A stretch of DNA of 64,000 bases. It comes from Bacteroidia bacterium (GTDB lineage: Bacteria; Bacteroidota; Bacteroidia; B-17B0; Aurantibacillaceae). The stretch spans positions 1-64,000 of the forward strand of contig JAGNIU010000011.1 in the NCBI GenBank assembly GCA_018000995.1. The letters are read 5' to 3'. Below are positions 8,435 through 17,924 of this stretch, piece by piece. A program made the position numbers and the translations under genes. The notes under the pieces are model-generated. The model was not told the DNA's origin. It was given only the letters and a program-made list of their open reading frames with translations, and did no database searches. Within the stretch, counting starts at the first letter, position 1, and each line of letters starts with the position of its first letter.

Positions 8435-9196
8435 TTACCGCTTAAATGTTCTAAACAAAACAGCTGCTAATCTTATTCCTGCGCGAACTAATTGTTTTTC
8501 TATTATTGGCTTTGCTTTTGCAGCGTATTCAGAGGTGATTTTTCCTTTTTCAAAACCATAAACAAATGGGAGAAACTCACGCGATTCTTCCATCCACTTT
8601 ACAACGTTGATTTGCTGTATTTGCTGAATTTCAGCCTTACTTAATGTATTTGAAAACTGAAGACAATCTTTTAATCCAATGTTTTCTTCCTTTATCAAAC
8701 CTGTATCCCACATAGAATGCAAATTCTGCGAATCACCATAACTTACAGAAACACTATTACCTCCCTTATCTTCTGCATATCCACAATGCAAAGGTTGATG
8801 CAAATCTCCCACTAAATGAAACAATTCACGTAAAGCCATGGCAATTTTATCCTTATCTCTCGGTCCTTTTGCTGATAGAATAGAAATAACCACTTCCAAT
8901 TCATTTACTGCATTTTCATCCTTTGTTTTAACATAAGTGGCATCGCGCTCAACATTAACATAATGACGGGGCTTTAAATAATCATAAGATGCATCACTTC
9001 TTACTTCATCCATCCAAACTGAAGCCTCCTGAAAAGTCATAGTCCCAAGGTAATACTGAATCGAATCAATAACTTGTTGGTTAGCGGATAAGGCTTGTTT
9101 AGCAAATTCCGCCACAATTTTATGCCCTTTTGCTCCCCAACCGAAGGATTGAATGGAGACTAGAGTAAATAACACTGCAAAAAGGAGCTTTTTCAT
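8435..9196 (-). CDS. S1/P1-family secreted nuclease
   Basis: A 253-residue exported zinc-dependent nuclease of the S1/P1 family. The signal peptide ends so that a tryptophan (W20 in FGWGAKGHKIV) becomes the mature N-terminus, which is the family's zinc-binding terminal residue. Further metal ligands lie in ELFHLVGDLHQPLHCG and NLHSMWDTG. It should cleave single-stranded DNA or RNA outside the cytoplasm, for nutrient phosphate or nucleotide scavenging. It is convergent with the upstream T9SS cargo (31-base gap) and divergent from the histidine kinase. No T9SS sorting domain is present, so a periplasmic location is more likely. Confidence 0.9.
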   Translation of the reverse strand: MKKLLFAVLFTLVSIQSFGWGAKGHKIVAEFAKQALSANQQVIDSIQYYLGTMTFQEASVWMDEVRSDASYDYLKPRHYVNVERDATYVKTKDENAVNELEVVISILSAKGPRDKDKIAMALRELFHLVGDLHQPLHCGYAEDKGGNSVSVSYGDSQNLHSMWDTGLIKEENIGLKDCLQFSNTLSKAEIQQIQQINVVKWMEESREFLPFVYGFEKGKITSEYAAKAKPIIEKQLVRAGIRLAAVLFRTFKR

Positions 9197-9247
9197 AGCC
9201 TAAATTTACACTATTTAGTTAAATACTTGTTTAAGGTATTGTTACTA

Positions 9248-9278
9248 TTTGTTGGTATGGATTTTTGTTATATATTTA
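9248..9278 (+). promoter_or_regulatory. Promoter of the GAF histidine kinase
   Basis: TTTG at 9248-9251 and TATATTTA at 9271-9278 with a 19-base spacer fit the Bacteroidota -33/-7 pattern (one mismatch in the -7 box). The ATG at 9297 is 18 bases downstream. Confidence 0.45.
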
Positions 9279-9296
9279 ATTAACAAAAACAAGTGC

Positions 9297-10454
9297 ATGG
9301 AAATGCCAACCGTTAATCTTTTACAGGAAATTGATAGTGTATCAAAAATTCACATTTTACACCGTGAAGATATTGATGCATTAATGATTGAAATGGCGAA
9401 ACGTATTGTGGCGTCACTTCATATCGAACGGATGAGCGTTTGGTTATTTAATCCGGAACACACTGCCATTATTTCGATGGGTGAATATGATTTACGAAGT
9501 CACACTTTTAAAAAAGAAAATGTACTGGAAGAAAAAGCATTTCCTAAATACTTTAAGGCTTTACAGGAAAATAAAATTTTATTAGCTCCTAATATTCATA
9601 CCGATCCTATTACAGCAGAATTATCAGAATCTTACTCCAAACCAAACGATGTTATTTCTTTAATGGATATCCCCTTACGTATTGGCGGCGAATTGGTAGG
9701 TGTAATGTGTTACGAAAAAGCTGGAAAGATTGAGCGTGTATTTAACGAGAAAGAACAAACTTTTGCATTTAGCATTTCCCTCATATTTGCATCAAATCTG
9801 GAAGCGCGTCACAGAAGAGCTCTTCAATTTAAACTGGAAGACGCTCTAAAAGAAAAAGATCTACTTATAAAAGAAATCAATCACCGCGTTAAAAATAACT
9901 TCTCCATTTTAATCAGCTTAATGCGATTGAGTAAGAACCAAGGTAAAACTATTGATCCGAAAATTATTTTTGAAGAATACGAACAGCGGGTATTTTCGAT
10001 GTTGAAGATTCAAGATTTACTCTATCATTCTAAAAATTACACCGGTGTTAATGTGTGCGATTATATTAGAGAGTTAGTGGCCGAATTTAAACAAACACAC
10101 GCCGAAACCGCTAAAACAGTTACAGCCGAAATTGATCAATGTAATTTAAACCTTGAATCGAAAAAAGCCTTGCATCTAGGCTTAATTGTAACAGAAGTGT
10201 TTTTAAATTATTTTAAATATAGTTTTTTGAAAAATCCGAAAAACCAATTACACATTGAATTAAAACAAAAAGGCAATACCAAAGTGATTTTAAAAATGGG
10301 TAACGACAGCGAAGGTTTTGATTATGCCGAAAAAGTAAAAGCAAATACGCTTGGCTTACCACTTATTAAAGATTTAGCAGAAGGCATCTGCGAAAACACA
10401 AGTTACCCTACTCCAACATCAAACTACTATACGTTTGAGATTTTAGCAGATTAA
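9297..10454 (+). CDS. GAF-domain HisKA_2-type sensor kinase, possibly degenerate
   Basis: A 385-residue cytoplasmic protein with a GAF domain (about 20-170), then a HisKA_2 dimerisation helix with the phosphorylatable His196 in KEINHRVKNNFS, then a short HATPase domain. The first N-box asparagine of this family is replaced (LIVTEVFLNYFKYSF), and the usual DNG motif reads as GNDSEGF. ATP binding may therefore be weakened. No response regulator is nearby. I start at ATG 9297; an upstream TTG (9249) would add a stretch overlapping the promoter. Confidence 0.8.
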   Translation: MEMPTVNLLQEIDSVSKIHILHREDIDALMIEMAKRIVASLHIERMSVWLFNPEHTAIISMGEYDLRSHTFKKENVLEEKAFPKYFKALQENKILLAPNIHTDPITAELSESYSKPNDVISLMDIPLRIGGELVGVMCYEKAGKIERVFNEKEQTFAFSISLIFASNLEARHRRALQFKLEDALKEKDLLIKEINHRVKNNFSILISLMRLSKNQGKTIDPKIIFEEYEQRVFSMLKIQDLLYHSKNYTGVNVCDYIRELVAEFKQTHAETAKTVTAEIDQCNLNLESKKALHLGLIVTEVFLNYFKYSFLKNPKNQLHIELKQKGNTKVILKMGNDSEGFDYAEKVKANTLGLPLIKDLAEGICENTSYPTPTSNYYTFEILAD

Positions 10455-10457
10455 TTT

Positions 10458-10661
10458 CTATTTGCTGATTACAAAATAAAAATGTTTGGAAGCATACTCG
10501 CTTATCAAACGCAAAATATGTGTTCCGTTATGCAGTTGACTAACATTTACGGGAAGCGTAATCACATCAACATCCCAAAAATTTTGCTGAAAATGTTTTT
10601 GTGGTGAAGAATCCCAAATCTGCACACTGGCATTTTGCTTTTTATAAAATTCGATCTGAAT
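10458..10661 (-). pseudogene. Orphan T9SS sorting-domain fragment
   Basis: On the minus strand this stretch encodes about 67 residues (VIQIEFYKKQNASVQIWDSS and onward, ending FYFVISK then a stop) without a start codon. It is about 90 percent identical by eye, at the DNA level, to the last 200 bases of the adhesin gene at 13030. It sits directly behind the stop of the beta-propeller gene, in another frame. It looks like the surviving tail of a gene whose body was replaced, or a local duplication. Confidence 0.75.
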
Positions 10662-10663
10662 AA

Positions 10664-12823
10664 CTAGCGGATTACAATTATTTTTTGTCTGATATATCCG
10701 TTTGAAATCGGAACAATAATGAAGTAAACGCCAGGCGCTAATCCTTCTATAACGATCTGCTGATGATTTGACTCATCTAAAGAATTGGTAATTATTTTTT
10801 GTCCCAACTCATTAATAATATCAAAAGACACATTTTGAGTGGCCTTAATACTAAAACTCCCACTATTAGGATTTGGGAAACACCGTATAGCTTCGTTGTC
10901 TTTCATTTCCTTGTTTTGCAAATTTGTACACGTTGAAACAGATTGAGTGAATGCCACGGCATAAGAACATCCTGATGAGCTTGTACCGGATACCGTATAA
11001 GTTGTAGTGACTCCGGGAGCAACTGTAATTGAAAAGGAAGTAGAAGATGTATTCCACGTGTGGGTCATAGCCCCGAATACTTTAATATCTACAGATTGTC
11101 CGCTACAAGTAACACTACTAGAAGAGTATACAACCGGATCAGGGTGCACTGAAACACTTACCGTTTGGGCATCCATACAGCCTGCTGAATTTGTTCCTGC
11201 AATTGTAAATAATGAATTACCTGAAACCGTAGCAGTTTGATTGGCTCCGGTAGTAGCACCAGGATATAACGTATAGGTGGATGCACCACTCGTGGAAATT
11301 GAGATAGTTTGGCCGCTACAGACTAAAGTATTTGAAAACACTGCTGTTAGAGTCGCTGGTAAGGTGCAATCATCAAATTTTGCTACGAAACCATTAACGT
11401 TACCAATTGGATTAATCGTGTATGTACCTGGTCCCGGATCAAAGTCAATTACACTTCCTGCATTTAAATAACCTCCCATTATCAAACTTCCATACGCATC
11501 AAAGGTTAATGAAGTACCGTATTGATCACCTGTACCCCCTATACTTTTTGCTGAAACAAAATTTCCTGATGAATTCAGACGCGAAATAAAACAATTTTGA
11601 CCAGTGCCGGAAGAAAATGGATAAGTGCCTGGTCCCGGATCAAAATCAACAGTTGTCCAAAAAGTTCCTGTTGTAAACACTTCTCCCGCTGCATTAATTG
11701 CCAAACCGTATGCTTCTTCTCCGGCACTGCCCGACATCTGTTTAACCCAAATGAAATTTCCTGAATTGTCATACTTGGCAACAAAAATATCACTGGAACC
11801 TACGGCCGAAATAGAATAAGAGGATAAACTCGGGTCAAAATCAGCAGAACCGACAAAACTTCCTGCTACATGCACATTTCCCAATACATCCATTTTCAAA
11901 GCACTTAGCCTTTTAGACCCATTGCCCTCTATTTGCTTAGCCCATAAAAAATTTCCATTATTGTCAATTTTGGTAATATGTAAGTTATTAGCGGTTGATG
12001 TTCCCACTGCCATTGTATATGTGCCTGGACCGGGATCAAAGTCAACCGTCGAGTAAAAACTACCTCCGATATATACATTGGATGAAGCGTCAAGATAAAG
12101 TGATGTTGCGAAATCTTGTTGAGTACCGCCAATTCTTTTAGCCCAGACAAAATTTCCTAACATATCCAGTTTAGAAATGAATATGTCCGTAATCCCCCCT
12201 GAGGTTAATACAAACGTACCGACACCGGGATCAAAATCAGCGCTTCCTGTAAAATTTCCAATTGTATAAATATTCCCTGAAGCATCCACCGAAATACCCG
12301 TGATGTCATCACTCAACGAACCTCCAATTTGACGTGCCCAAATGAAATTTCCTGACGGGTCAAGTTTTAAAATAAAAGCATCAGTGCTGCCGAAGCTTGT
12401 CATAAGAAATTGATTTGTAATATCAGGGTCAAATTCAACTCCATCACTAAAATAACCTGCGACGTATACATTTCCACTTGCATCAGTGCAAATAGCTTGA
12501 CCGCTATTACTGCCAATACCAGTAAATTTGCCGATTCTTTTTGCCCACACATACGAACCACCCAGATCTAATTTACTCACGAATATATCATAGGTCGCTC
12601 CGAAAGTGTTTAAAAATGCAGCACCGGGACCCGGATCAAAATCATTCATTGCTGCATACGTGCCTGTCGAATAAACATTTCCTGTTAGATCACTTGCTAC
12701 AGCCGTAACAATAACTTCTGCGCTTGGGGATGTCCCTCCGAATAGTCCGGCCCACATTAGATTTTGGGCAGAGGCTTGCCCAAGGAATAATGTAAAACAA
12801 AATAAAAAAACTCTTTTTATCAT
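10664..12823 (-). CDS. Secreted SBBP-type beta-propeller protein with T9SS sorting domain
   Basis: An exported protein of about 719 residues (start chosen at the MIKRVFLFCF methionine; five more residues are possible upstream). After the signal peptide come beta-propeller repeats with DASGNVYVAG-like strands. Seven copies of a DFDP-type motif (mostly DFDPGPGTY) recur every 55-60 residues, which would make one seven-bladed propeller. Two Ig-like segments follow, then a type A sorting domain (CFPNPNSGSFSIKA to KIIVIR). It is predicted to be surface-displayed; the ligand is unknown. A duplicated sorting-domain remnant lies directly downstream of its stop. Confidence 0.82.
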   Translation of the reverse strand: MIKRVFLFCFTLFLGQASAQNLMWAGLFGGTSPSAEVIVTAVASDLTGNVYSTGTYAAMNDFDPGPGAAFLNTFGATYDIFVSKLDLGGSYVWAKRIGKFTGIGSNSGQAICTDASGNVYVAGYFSDGVEFDPDITNQFLMTSFGSTDAFILKLDPSGNFIWARQIGGSLSDDITGISVDASGNIYTIGNFTGSADFDPGVGTFVLTSGGITDIFISKLDMLGNFVWAKRIGGTQQDFATSLYLDASSNVYIGGSFYSTVDFDPGPGTYTMAVGTSTANNLHITKIDNNGNFLWAKQIEGNGSKRLSALKMDVLGNVHVAGSFVGSADFDPSLSSYSISAVGSSDIFVAKYDNSGNFIWVKQMSGSAGEEAYGLAINAAGEVFTTGTFWTTVDFDPGPGTYPFSSGTGQNCFISRLNSSGNFVSAKSIGGTGDQYGTSLTFDAYGSLIMGGYLNAGSVIDFDPGPGTYTINPIGNVNGFVAKFDDCTLPATLTAVFSNTLVCSGQTISISTSGASTYTLYPGATTGANQTATVSGNSLFTIAGTNSAGCMDAQTVSVSVHPDPVVYSSSSVTCSGQSVDIKVFGAMTHTWNTSSTSFSITVAPGVTTTYTVSGTSSSGCSYAVAFTQSVSTCTNLQNKEMKDNEAIRCFPNPNSGSFSIKATQNVSFDIINELGQKIITNSLDESNHQQIVIEGLAPGVYFIIVPISNGYIRQKIIVIR

Positions 12824-12976
12824 AGTATTTATTGTCAAAAAATTGAGAATATCTTTATATATCTAACTAGACTACTTATTACTTATAAAAATACCAAAAT
12901 AATCAACATACTACAAATGATAGCAACACGTCCTTTTTTGATTCGGCCCTTCGACTACATCCATATAACCTCATCG

Positions 12977-13014
12977 GTCCACCAAAGGTGGACACCTTCT
13001 CCTATGAGGAGAAG
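12977..13014. repeat. Two adjacent perfect hairpins of a dispersed intergenic repeat
   Basis: GTCCACC/GGTGGAC (12977-12993, three-base loop) and CTTCTCCT/AGGAGAAG (12996-13014, three-base loop) are both perfect. They lie between two T9SS genes and resemble in layout the larger structured repeat at 48150-48300. They could terminate transcription or be a REP-like element. Confidence 0.55.
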
Positions 13015-13029
13015 GGAGATTCCTTCTTC

Positions 13030-16000
13030 TTACTTGCTGATTACAAAATAAAAATGCTTGGAAGCGTACTCGCTTATCACTCTCAAAATATACGTTCCGT
13101 TTTGCAGTTGACTAACATTTACCGGAAGCGTAATCACATCAACATCCAAAAAGTTTTGCTGAAAATGTTTTTGTGGTGATGAATCCCAAATTTGCACGCT
13201 GGCATTTTGCTTTTTATAAAACTCTACCTGCACCGTAAATTGTCCGGTATTAGGATTTGGAAATACATTCAATGATTTAATCCCATTATTGTTTGTTAAA
13301 GCGGCATAAGCTGAATCTAAAGGCATTATCTTAATGAGCTTGGTTGTACTTGTTATACACGTCCCATAAAACGCCTGCAAGGTTACAGGAAAAATTCCGG
13401 TATCAGCAAAAACAACAACAGGATTAAACATATCGCCCCCTATAATAGAAGCAGAAGAAGGTAAAACCCATTTTACTGAATCTGCTTTTGGTACAGTTAA
13501 ATCGATTAATACTACTGTATCGCCTTTAAAATTTTGTGTGGAAGCAATAAATACAGGCGAATTTAAATTACTATTCTGACTAATTGTAGCCGTGGTATTT
13601 AAAACACAACCTATAGAATCTCTGATGCTAACAGAATAAGTTGCAAAAGGTAAATTTGTGTAAGTTATTTGTGAAGTAAACGGACTACCATTAACGGAAA
13701 ATTTGTAAGGGGAAATTCCACCTTTTACATAAATAGTTAAGCTTCCATTATTACCTGTGCAACCTTTTGCTGTGATAATAGAATCTTGCATATCGACAGG
13801 AATATTTACAACTACCGTATCTTTTCCGGTACAACCAAATGAACCATTAGCTGTAACAACATAAGTTGTAGTTAAAGCTGGATTAACTGAAATACTTTGT
13901 CCGCTTCCACCACTGCTCCATGTATAAGTCACACCACTAACTGTTCCCACAACTAAGGCGCTTAAATTAGCTATTGAGCTTTTGCAAATTGTAGTATCAT
14001 TACCTGCATCAACAACCAAAGTATTACTGTAACCAACATTTACCGAATCTTTTTTACTGCAACCATTATCAGTGCGTGTGGCCGTAAAATAATATTTTCC
14101 TTGTACACTAGTTACAGCAGGATTGGCTGATGAAAAACTGGAAGGGCCTGTCCAAACCCCTGTTGCGGATGTTGGTGAGAAAGCTGCAACTAAAGTGGCA
14201 GTACTACTGCTGCAATTAATATTGGGATTGGCAGTTAGCACTAAAATATTGGGTGGTGTTATATTTTGTTTCACAAGAACAATCATTGAAGAATCAACAC
14301 AACTATTATCCAAACGGGTTACAATTGCCATTTGATTAGATTGTCCGAATACCGTAACCGGATTTGCAGAAATTGTTTTAGTCGCGTTATCTTTCCAAAC
14401 CAAAGTACAATTGGTTGGAGAAAAAGCAGCACTTAAAGTGACGCTTGTTGTTAAACAGGAAATACTATCAACAGCAAGAGCCGAATTAATAAACGTATGA
14501 CTCGTTAAAGTAACAGTTGGTTGTGCGGCAGAACTTGTTACAGTAATAATGGTGGATGTGTTTTTGCAACCGTTATAAGTATTTCTTACCTCTAAAAAAT
14601 AATTTCCTAAACTTACGGAAGCTGGATTGGCAGTATAGGTTGTTTGAGCAGTATTTTTCCAAAACAAACTTGTTGGTGTAGTTGTACTTGTTCCGTTTAA
14701 ACTAATCAAACTGTTAGTACCGCATCCGACTAAATACGGACCAGCTGGCAAAGTGACATTTGGTCTTATTGTATCAATACGAACTAAGACTGAAGTTGTG
14801 CGCGTACAGCCTGTTGCTAATGTTGTTACAGTTAAAGTGTAAACACCAGATATTTTATAACCTGTCGAATCATTTTGTAAAGAACTTGTATAACCGGAAG
14901 GACCACTCCAAGCATAAGCAACACCCGGTGTTGCTGAATTTCCTAATATTGGAACTTTTGGTTTGAAACAATTTAATGTATCATCCACTAAACTTGCTGT
15001 TGCATTTGGACGAGGATAAACAGTGATGTTTAATGATAAAGTATCACTCACACTTCCACAAGAAGCCAATGCGCACACTTTTAATTTTCCTGAAGTTGCT
15101 CCTAAAGCAAAATTAATTGAAACACTATTACCTAAATTAGTTAGTGAGGCGCCTGTACCCGTGTAAGTCCAGCTATATGTACCAGCATATCTAAATGGTG
15201 AAACGCTAAAAGTAACATTGGAAGTTTGCTCACATAAAGTTGTAGTAGCTGCCGCAATTAAAGTTGATGTTATAATTGGTGGCAAACAAAACGCATCAAT
15301 ATTAAAATTATTGGTCACTCTACTGGAAGCATACAAACGGTTTCGGAAATTTTCTAATAAATAATCGTCGTTAGGGAGTGTAGGATTAAAAAGCGGTAAA
15401 CTCCAATTCATTATTGAATTAGAATTTAGATTTATAGCTTTCAAAATAAAATCTCCAACCGGATTTACAACTGTACTGTTTAAAGTAGTATATTTTCCAA
15501 TAGCAAATAAATATTTATCGTACACTTCAATTTCTTCAACATTAGCATCAAACGAGGGTGTTCCGTTTTGCAAAACCCCTGCCATATTTAACTTTGCATA
15601 ATGATTGCGAACTTGTCCTTTTACATTAGTGAAATTTCCGCTTATGTGAATTTCATTATTATACAGCTCAACATCTTTAACGGTATCATTAGTTAAATAA
15701 TTTAAGGTAGAGATTTGTCCGTTACTAATATTGATACTGGTTATGTTTTCATCTATTTGAATTGAAGAAGCGTTTAAAACAGAAAAGCCCCCTGCTAAAT
15801 ATAATTTCCCGCCCACGGCTTTCATTTTAATTACATTTCCCCATATATATCCATTGGTAAATGTAGAACATGAAATAGTATTAAATGAAAGTAAAGTGCC
15901 AGTAGTTCTGTTTCTTATTTCTAAAATCTGACAATCTGCAATTCCATCATTTGTAATAGTGAATACCGAATCATTACGCATTGTTGAAGCAACAACGGTT

Positions 16001-16407
16001 TGATTAAAAGCCGGAGAGTAAGTCCAAACCGGTGTATATGCCGGGGTGTTATAACGCCTAAAATAATCCCCATCGTTTACATTTATCCCATTACTTCCCT
16101 GTTGCATTTCTCTTGAAACAACATGTACCCCAAATGGATTATAACCTACAAAAGAGGTGTTTATAGAATTAGAATTAAGATTAACATACGATAGCCCACT
16201 ATACATATTAGCTGGTCCAACCCCGCAAATACAAGAGGACTGGAAATGTAACAAGCTATTCACTGTATCTTCGGCTAAAGCGTTTACATGTGTATTATTT
16301 GGGAAAACTCCGGAAGCAGTAAAAGAAATTGGCGCAATAATTTGTGCGTTTACATGGATTGTAAACAAAGACAATAAACAAATTATATATTTTAATATAG
16401 TCTGCAT
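13030..16407 (-). CDS. Large secreted multi-Ig adhesin-like protein with T9SS sorting domain
   Basis: A 1125-residue exported protein. Signal peptide, then an N-terminal propeller-like domain (about 25-370, with repeats such as GGKLYLAGGFSVLNASS). About seven Ig/PKD-like modules of 80-90 residues follow, with paired cysteines and YAWSGPSGYTSS-like cores. One SprB-like repeat (GCTGNNGSLTIYVKGGISPY) and a type A sorting domain (LNVFPNPNTGQFTVQVEFYK to FYFVISK) complete it. It is probably a surface adhesin or structural cargo. Its final 200 bases are duplicated as the fragment at 10458-10661. Modular repeats like these recombine easily. Confidence 0.84.
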   Translation of the reverse strand: MQTILKYIICLLSLFTIHVNAQIIAPISFTASGVFPNNTHVNALAEDTVNSLLHFQSSCICGVGPANMYSGLSYVNLNSNSINTSFVGYNPFGVHVVSREMQQGSNGINVNDGDYFRRYNTPAYTPVWTYSPAFNQTVVASTMRNDSVFTITNDGIADCQILEIRNRTTGTLLSFNTISCSTFTNGYIWGNVIKMKAVGGKLYLAGGFSVLNASSIQIDENITSINISNGQISTLNYLTNDTVKDVELYNNEIHISGNFTNVKGQVRNHYAKLNMAGVLQNGTPSFDANVEEIEVYDKYLFAIGKYTTLNSTVVNPVGDFILKAINLNSNSIMNWSLPLFNPTLPNDDYLLENFRNRLYASSRVTNNFNIDAFCLPPIITSTLIAAATTTLCEQTSNVTFSVSPFRYAGTYSWTYTGTGASLTNLGNSVSINFALGATSGKLKVCALASCGSVSDTLSLNITVYPRPNATASLVDDTLNCFKPKVPILGNSATPGVAYAWSGPSGYTSSLQNDSTGYKISGVYTLTVTTLATGCTRTTSVLVRIDTIRPNVTLPAGPYLVGCGTNSLISLNGTSTTTPTSLFWKNTAQTTYTANPASVSLGNYFLEVRNTYNGCKNTSTIITVTSSAAQPTVTLTSHTFINSALAVDSISCLTTSVTLSAAFSPTNCTLVWKDNATKTISANPVTVFGQSNQMAIVTRLDNSCVDSSMIVLVKQNITPPNILVLTANPNINCSSSTATLVAAFSPTSATGVWTGPSSFSSANPAVTSVQGKYYFTATRTDNGCSKKDSVNVGYSNTLVVDAGNDTTICKSSIANLSALVVGTVSGVTYTWSSGGSGQSISVNPALTTTYVVTANGSFGCTGKDTVVVNIPVDMQDSIITAKGCTGNNGSLTIYVKGGISPYKFSVNGSPFTSQITYTNLPFATYSVSIRDSIGCVLNTTATISQNSNLNSPVFIASTQNFKGDTVVLIDLTVPKADSVKWVLPSSASIIGGDMFNPVVVFADTGIFPVTLQAFYGTCITSTTKLIKIMPLDSAYAALTNNNGIKSLNVFPNPNTGQFTVQVEFYKKQNASVQIWDSSPQKHFQQNFLDVDVITLPVNVSQLQNGTYILRVISEYASKHFYFVISK

Positions 16408-16511
16408 TACCTTAAAAGGGTATGCAAGATAATAAAACGGGATTAAATTTTAAAAGGTTTTTTAGAATATTTCATCGAGCAAAAAACGTAAGGAAAACTA
16501 GTAATTACAGC

Positions 16512-17345
16512 TTAATACTGCTCCTCTTTATTAGGAAAATCCTTACTTTTTACATCTTTAATGTATTGCGAAAAAGCTTTCGTCATACTATCATAAAGAT
16601 TCAAATAGCGGCGTAAAAAACGTGGAGAGAACTCTTGAGTCATACCCAACATATCGTGTGTTACTAAAACTTGTCCATCACAACCGCCACCCGCACCAAT
16701 ACCAATTACGGGTATGGTTAACTCTTTAGAAACTTGAGTGGCTAAGACTGCCGGGATTTTTTCGAGGACAATAGCAAAACAACCTGAGGCTTGTAATAAT
16801 TTCGCATCTTCAATTAAACGTTTTGCTTCGTTTTTTTCTTTTGCACGAACAGTATAGGTTCCGAACTTATAAATACTTTGTGGCGTTAAACCTAAATGTC
16901 CCATCACCGGAATTCCGGCACTTAAAATTCGTTCAACCGATTCTTTAATTTCTCTTCCACCTTCTAACTTCACAGCGTGTGCTCCGCTTTCCTTCATTAT
17001 TTTAATGGCAGTATTCAAGGCTTCTTTCGAATTACCCTGATAAGTACCAAAAGGTAAATCTACAACCACTAAAGCTCTATCAATAGCACGAATAACCGAA
17101 CTAGCGTGATATATCATTTGATCTAACGTAATTGGTAATGTAGTTTCATGCCCCGCCATAACGTTACTGGCACTATCTCCAACTAAAATAACATCAATGC
17201 CAGAATGGTCGATAATTCGTGCCATGGTGTAATCGTAGGCGGTAAGCATCGCGATTTTTTCGCCGCTGCGTTTCATTTCTAATAACACGTGAGTAGTTAC
17301 TTTTTTAACTTCTTTGTGTACCGATGTGTTTTTTTTGCCAGGCAT
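16512..17345 (-). CDS. panB: 3-methyl-2-oxobutanoate hydroxymethyltransferase
   Basis: First committed enzyme of pantothenate (coenzyme A) synthesis: it transfers the hydroxymethyl group of methylene-tetrahydrofolate to ketoisovalerate. At 277 residues it has the usual length. Diagnostic segments are [13 protein letters not shown], the metal-site region [25 protein letters not shown] and [18 protein letters not shown]. An 11-residue basic N-terminal extension ([11 protein letters not shown]) precedes the barrel. The gene lies alone, without panC or panD, downstream of a terminator hairpin that separates it from the gene at 17428. Confidence 0.96.
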   Translation of the reverse strand: MPGKKNTSVHKEVKKVTTHVLLEMKRSGEKIAMLTAYDYTMARIIDHSGIDVILVGDSASNVMAGHETTLPITLDQMIYHASSVIRAIDRALVVVDLPFGTYQGNSKEALNTAIKIMKESGAHAVKLEGGREIKESVERILSAGIPVMGHLGLTPQSIYKFGTYTVRAKEKNEAKRLIEDAKLLQASGCFAIVLEKIPAVLATQVSKELTIPVIGIGAGGGCDGQVLVTHDMLGMTQEFSPRFLRRYLNLYDSMTKAFSQYIKDVKSKDFPNKEEQY

Positions 17346-17376
17346 AGAATTATCAATTATTTTTTGTCAGAAAAAC

Positions 17377-17405
17377 AAAACCCCTTCCATATATAGGAAA
17401 GGGTT
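17377..17405 (-). terminator. Terminator of the sucC-lipoprotein-17428 operon
   Basis: AAACCC-type arms pair with GGGTTT across a short AT loop (one mismatch in an 11-base stem). The site lies 23 bases past the stop of the gene at 17428. Confidence 0.6.
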
Positions 17406-17427
17406 TATGTAAAGTTTTGGTAAACTA

Positions 17428-17913
17428 TTAATATTGTGAGAAACCTTGTTTATCGGTTACTTTATGCTCGATTAATAAACCAACGCAAGCAGCATCTTGT
17501 GCTTTATGTTTATCTTGCTCAGTAGCTCCTGTTGGAACTAAAACCTCAATGATTAAAGCTCTTGTAGATACGCTTTGAAATTCGAACATCTGAGTATCTT
17601 CAGCAGTTGAATTATCAAATAATAATTCGCTGGTGCGGGCATCGAAAATTTTGTAGCTTACCTTGTCACCTAAAACTGTTTCGCAGCATACGGTAATTCT
17701 GTAATCCATTCCTTTATAGATTACACAACGTAATTTGTTAACCATACCTTGGTTAAATAATCCGCTTTTGCTTTGAGCGTTGTACATCCATTTTTCTCCC
17801 TTTTGAGTTTCAAGGATGCAGTACTTTTTATGAAACTGTCCGCAAACACTCGCTTGAGAGAAAGCAGCAGAACTTAAAAAAGTGGCTAGAATTATAGTTA
17901 AAATATTTTTCAT
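17428..17913 (-). CDS. Exported hypothetical protein (161 aa)
   Basis: The signal peptide (MKNILTIILATFLSSAAFSQ) is followed by a compact domain of about 140 residues with five cysteines (VCGQFHKKYCILE, LRCVIY, VCCETV, AACVGLL). It looks like a beta-rich exported domain. I do not recognise the family. It is the last gene of a probable three-gene unit after sucC and the lipoprotein gene (11-base gap) and ends at a hairpin terminator. Confidence 0.7.
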   Translation of the reverse strand: MKNILTIILATFLSSAAFSQASVCGQFHKKYCILETQKGEKWMYNAQSKSGLFNQGMVNKLRCVIYKGMDYRITVCCETVLGDKVSYKIFDARTSELLFDNSTAEDTQMFEFQSVSTRALIIEVLVPTGATEQDKHKAQDAACVGLLIEHKVTDKQGFSQY

Positions 17914-17924
17914 ATCGTCGTAAA

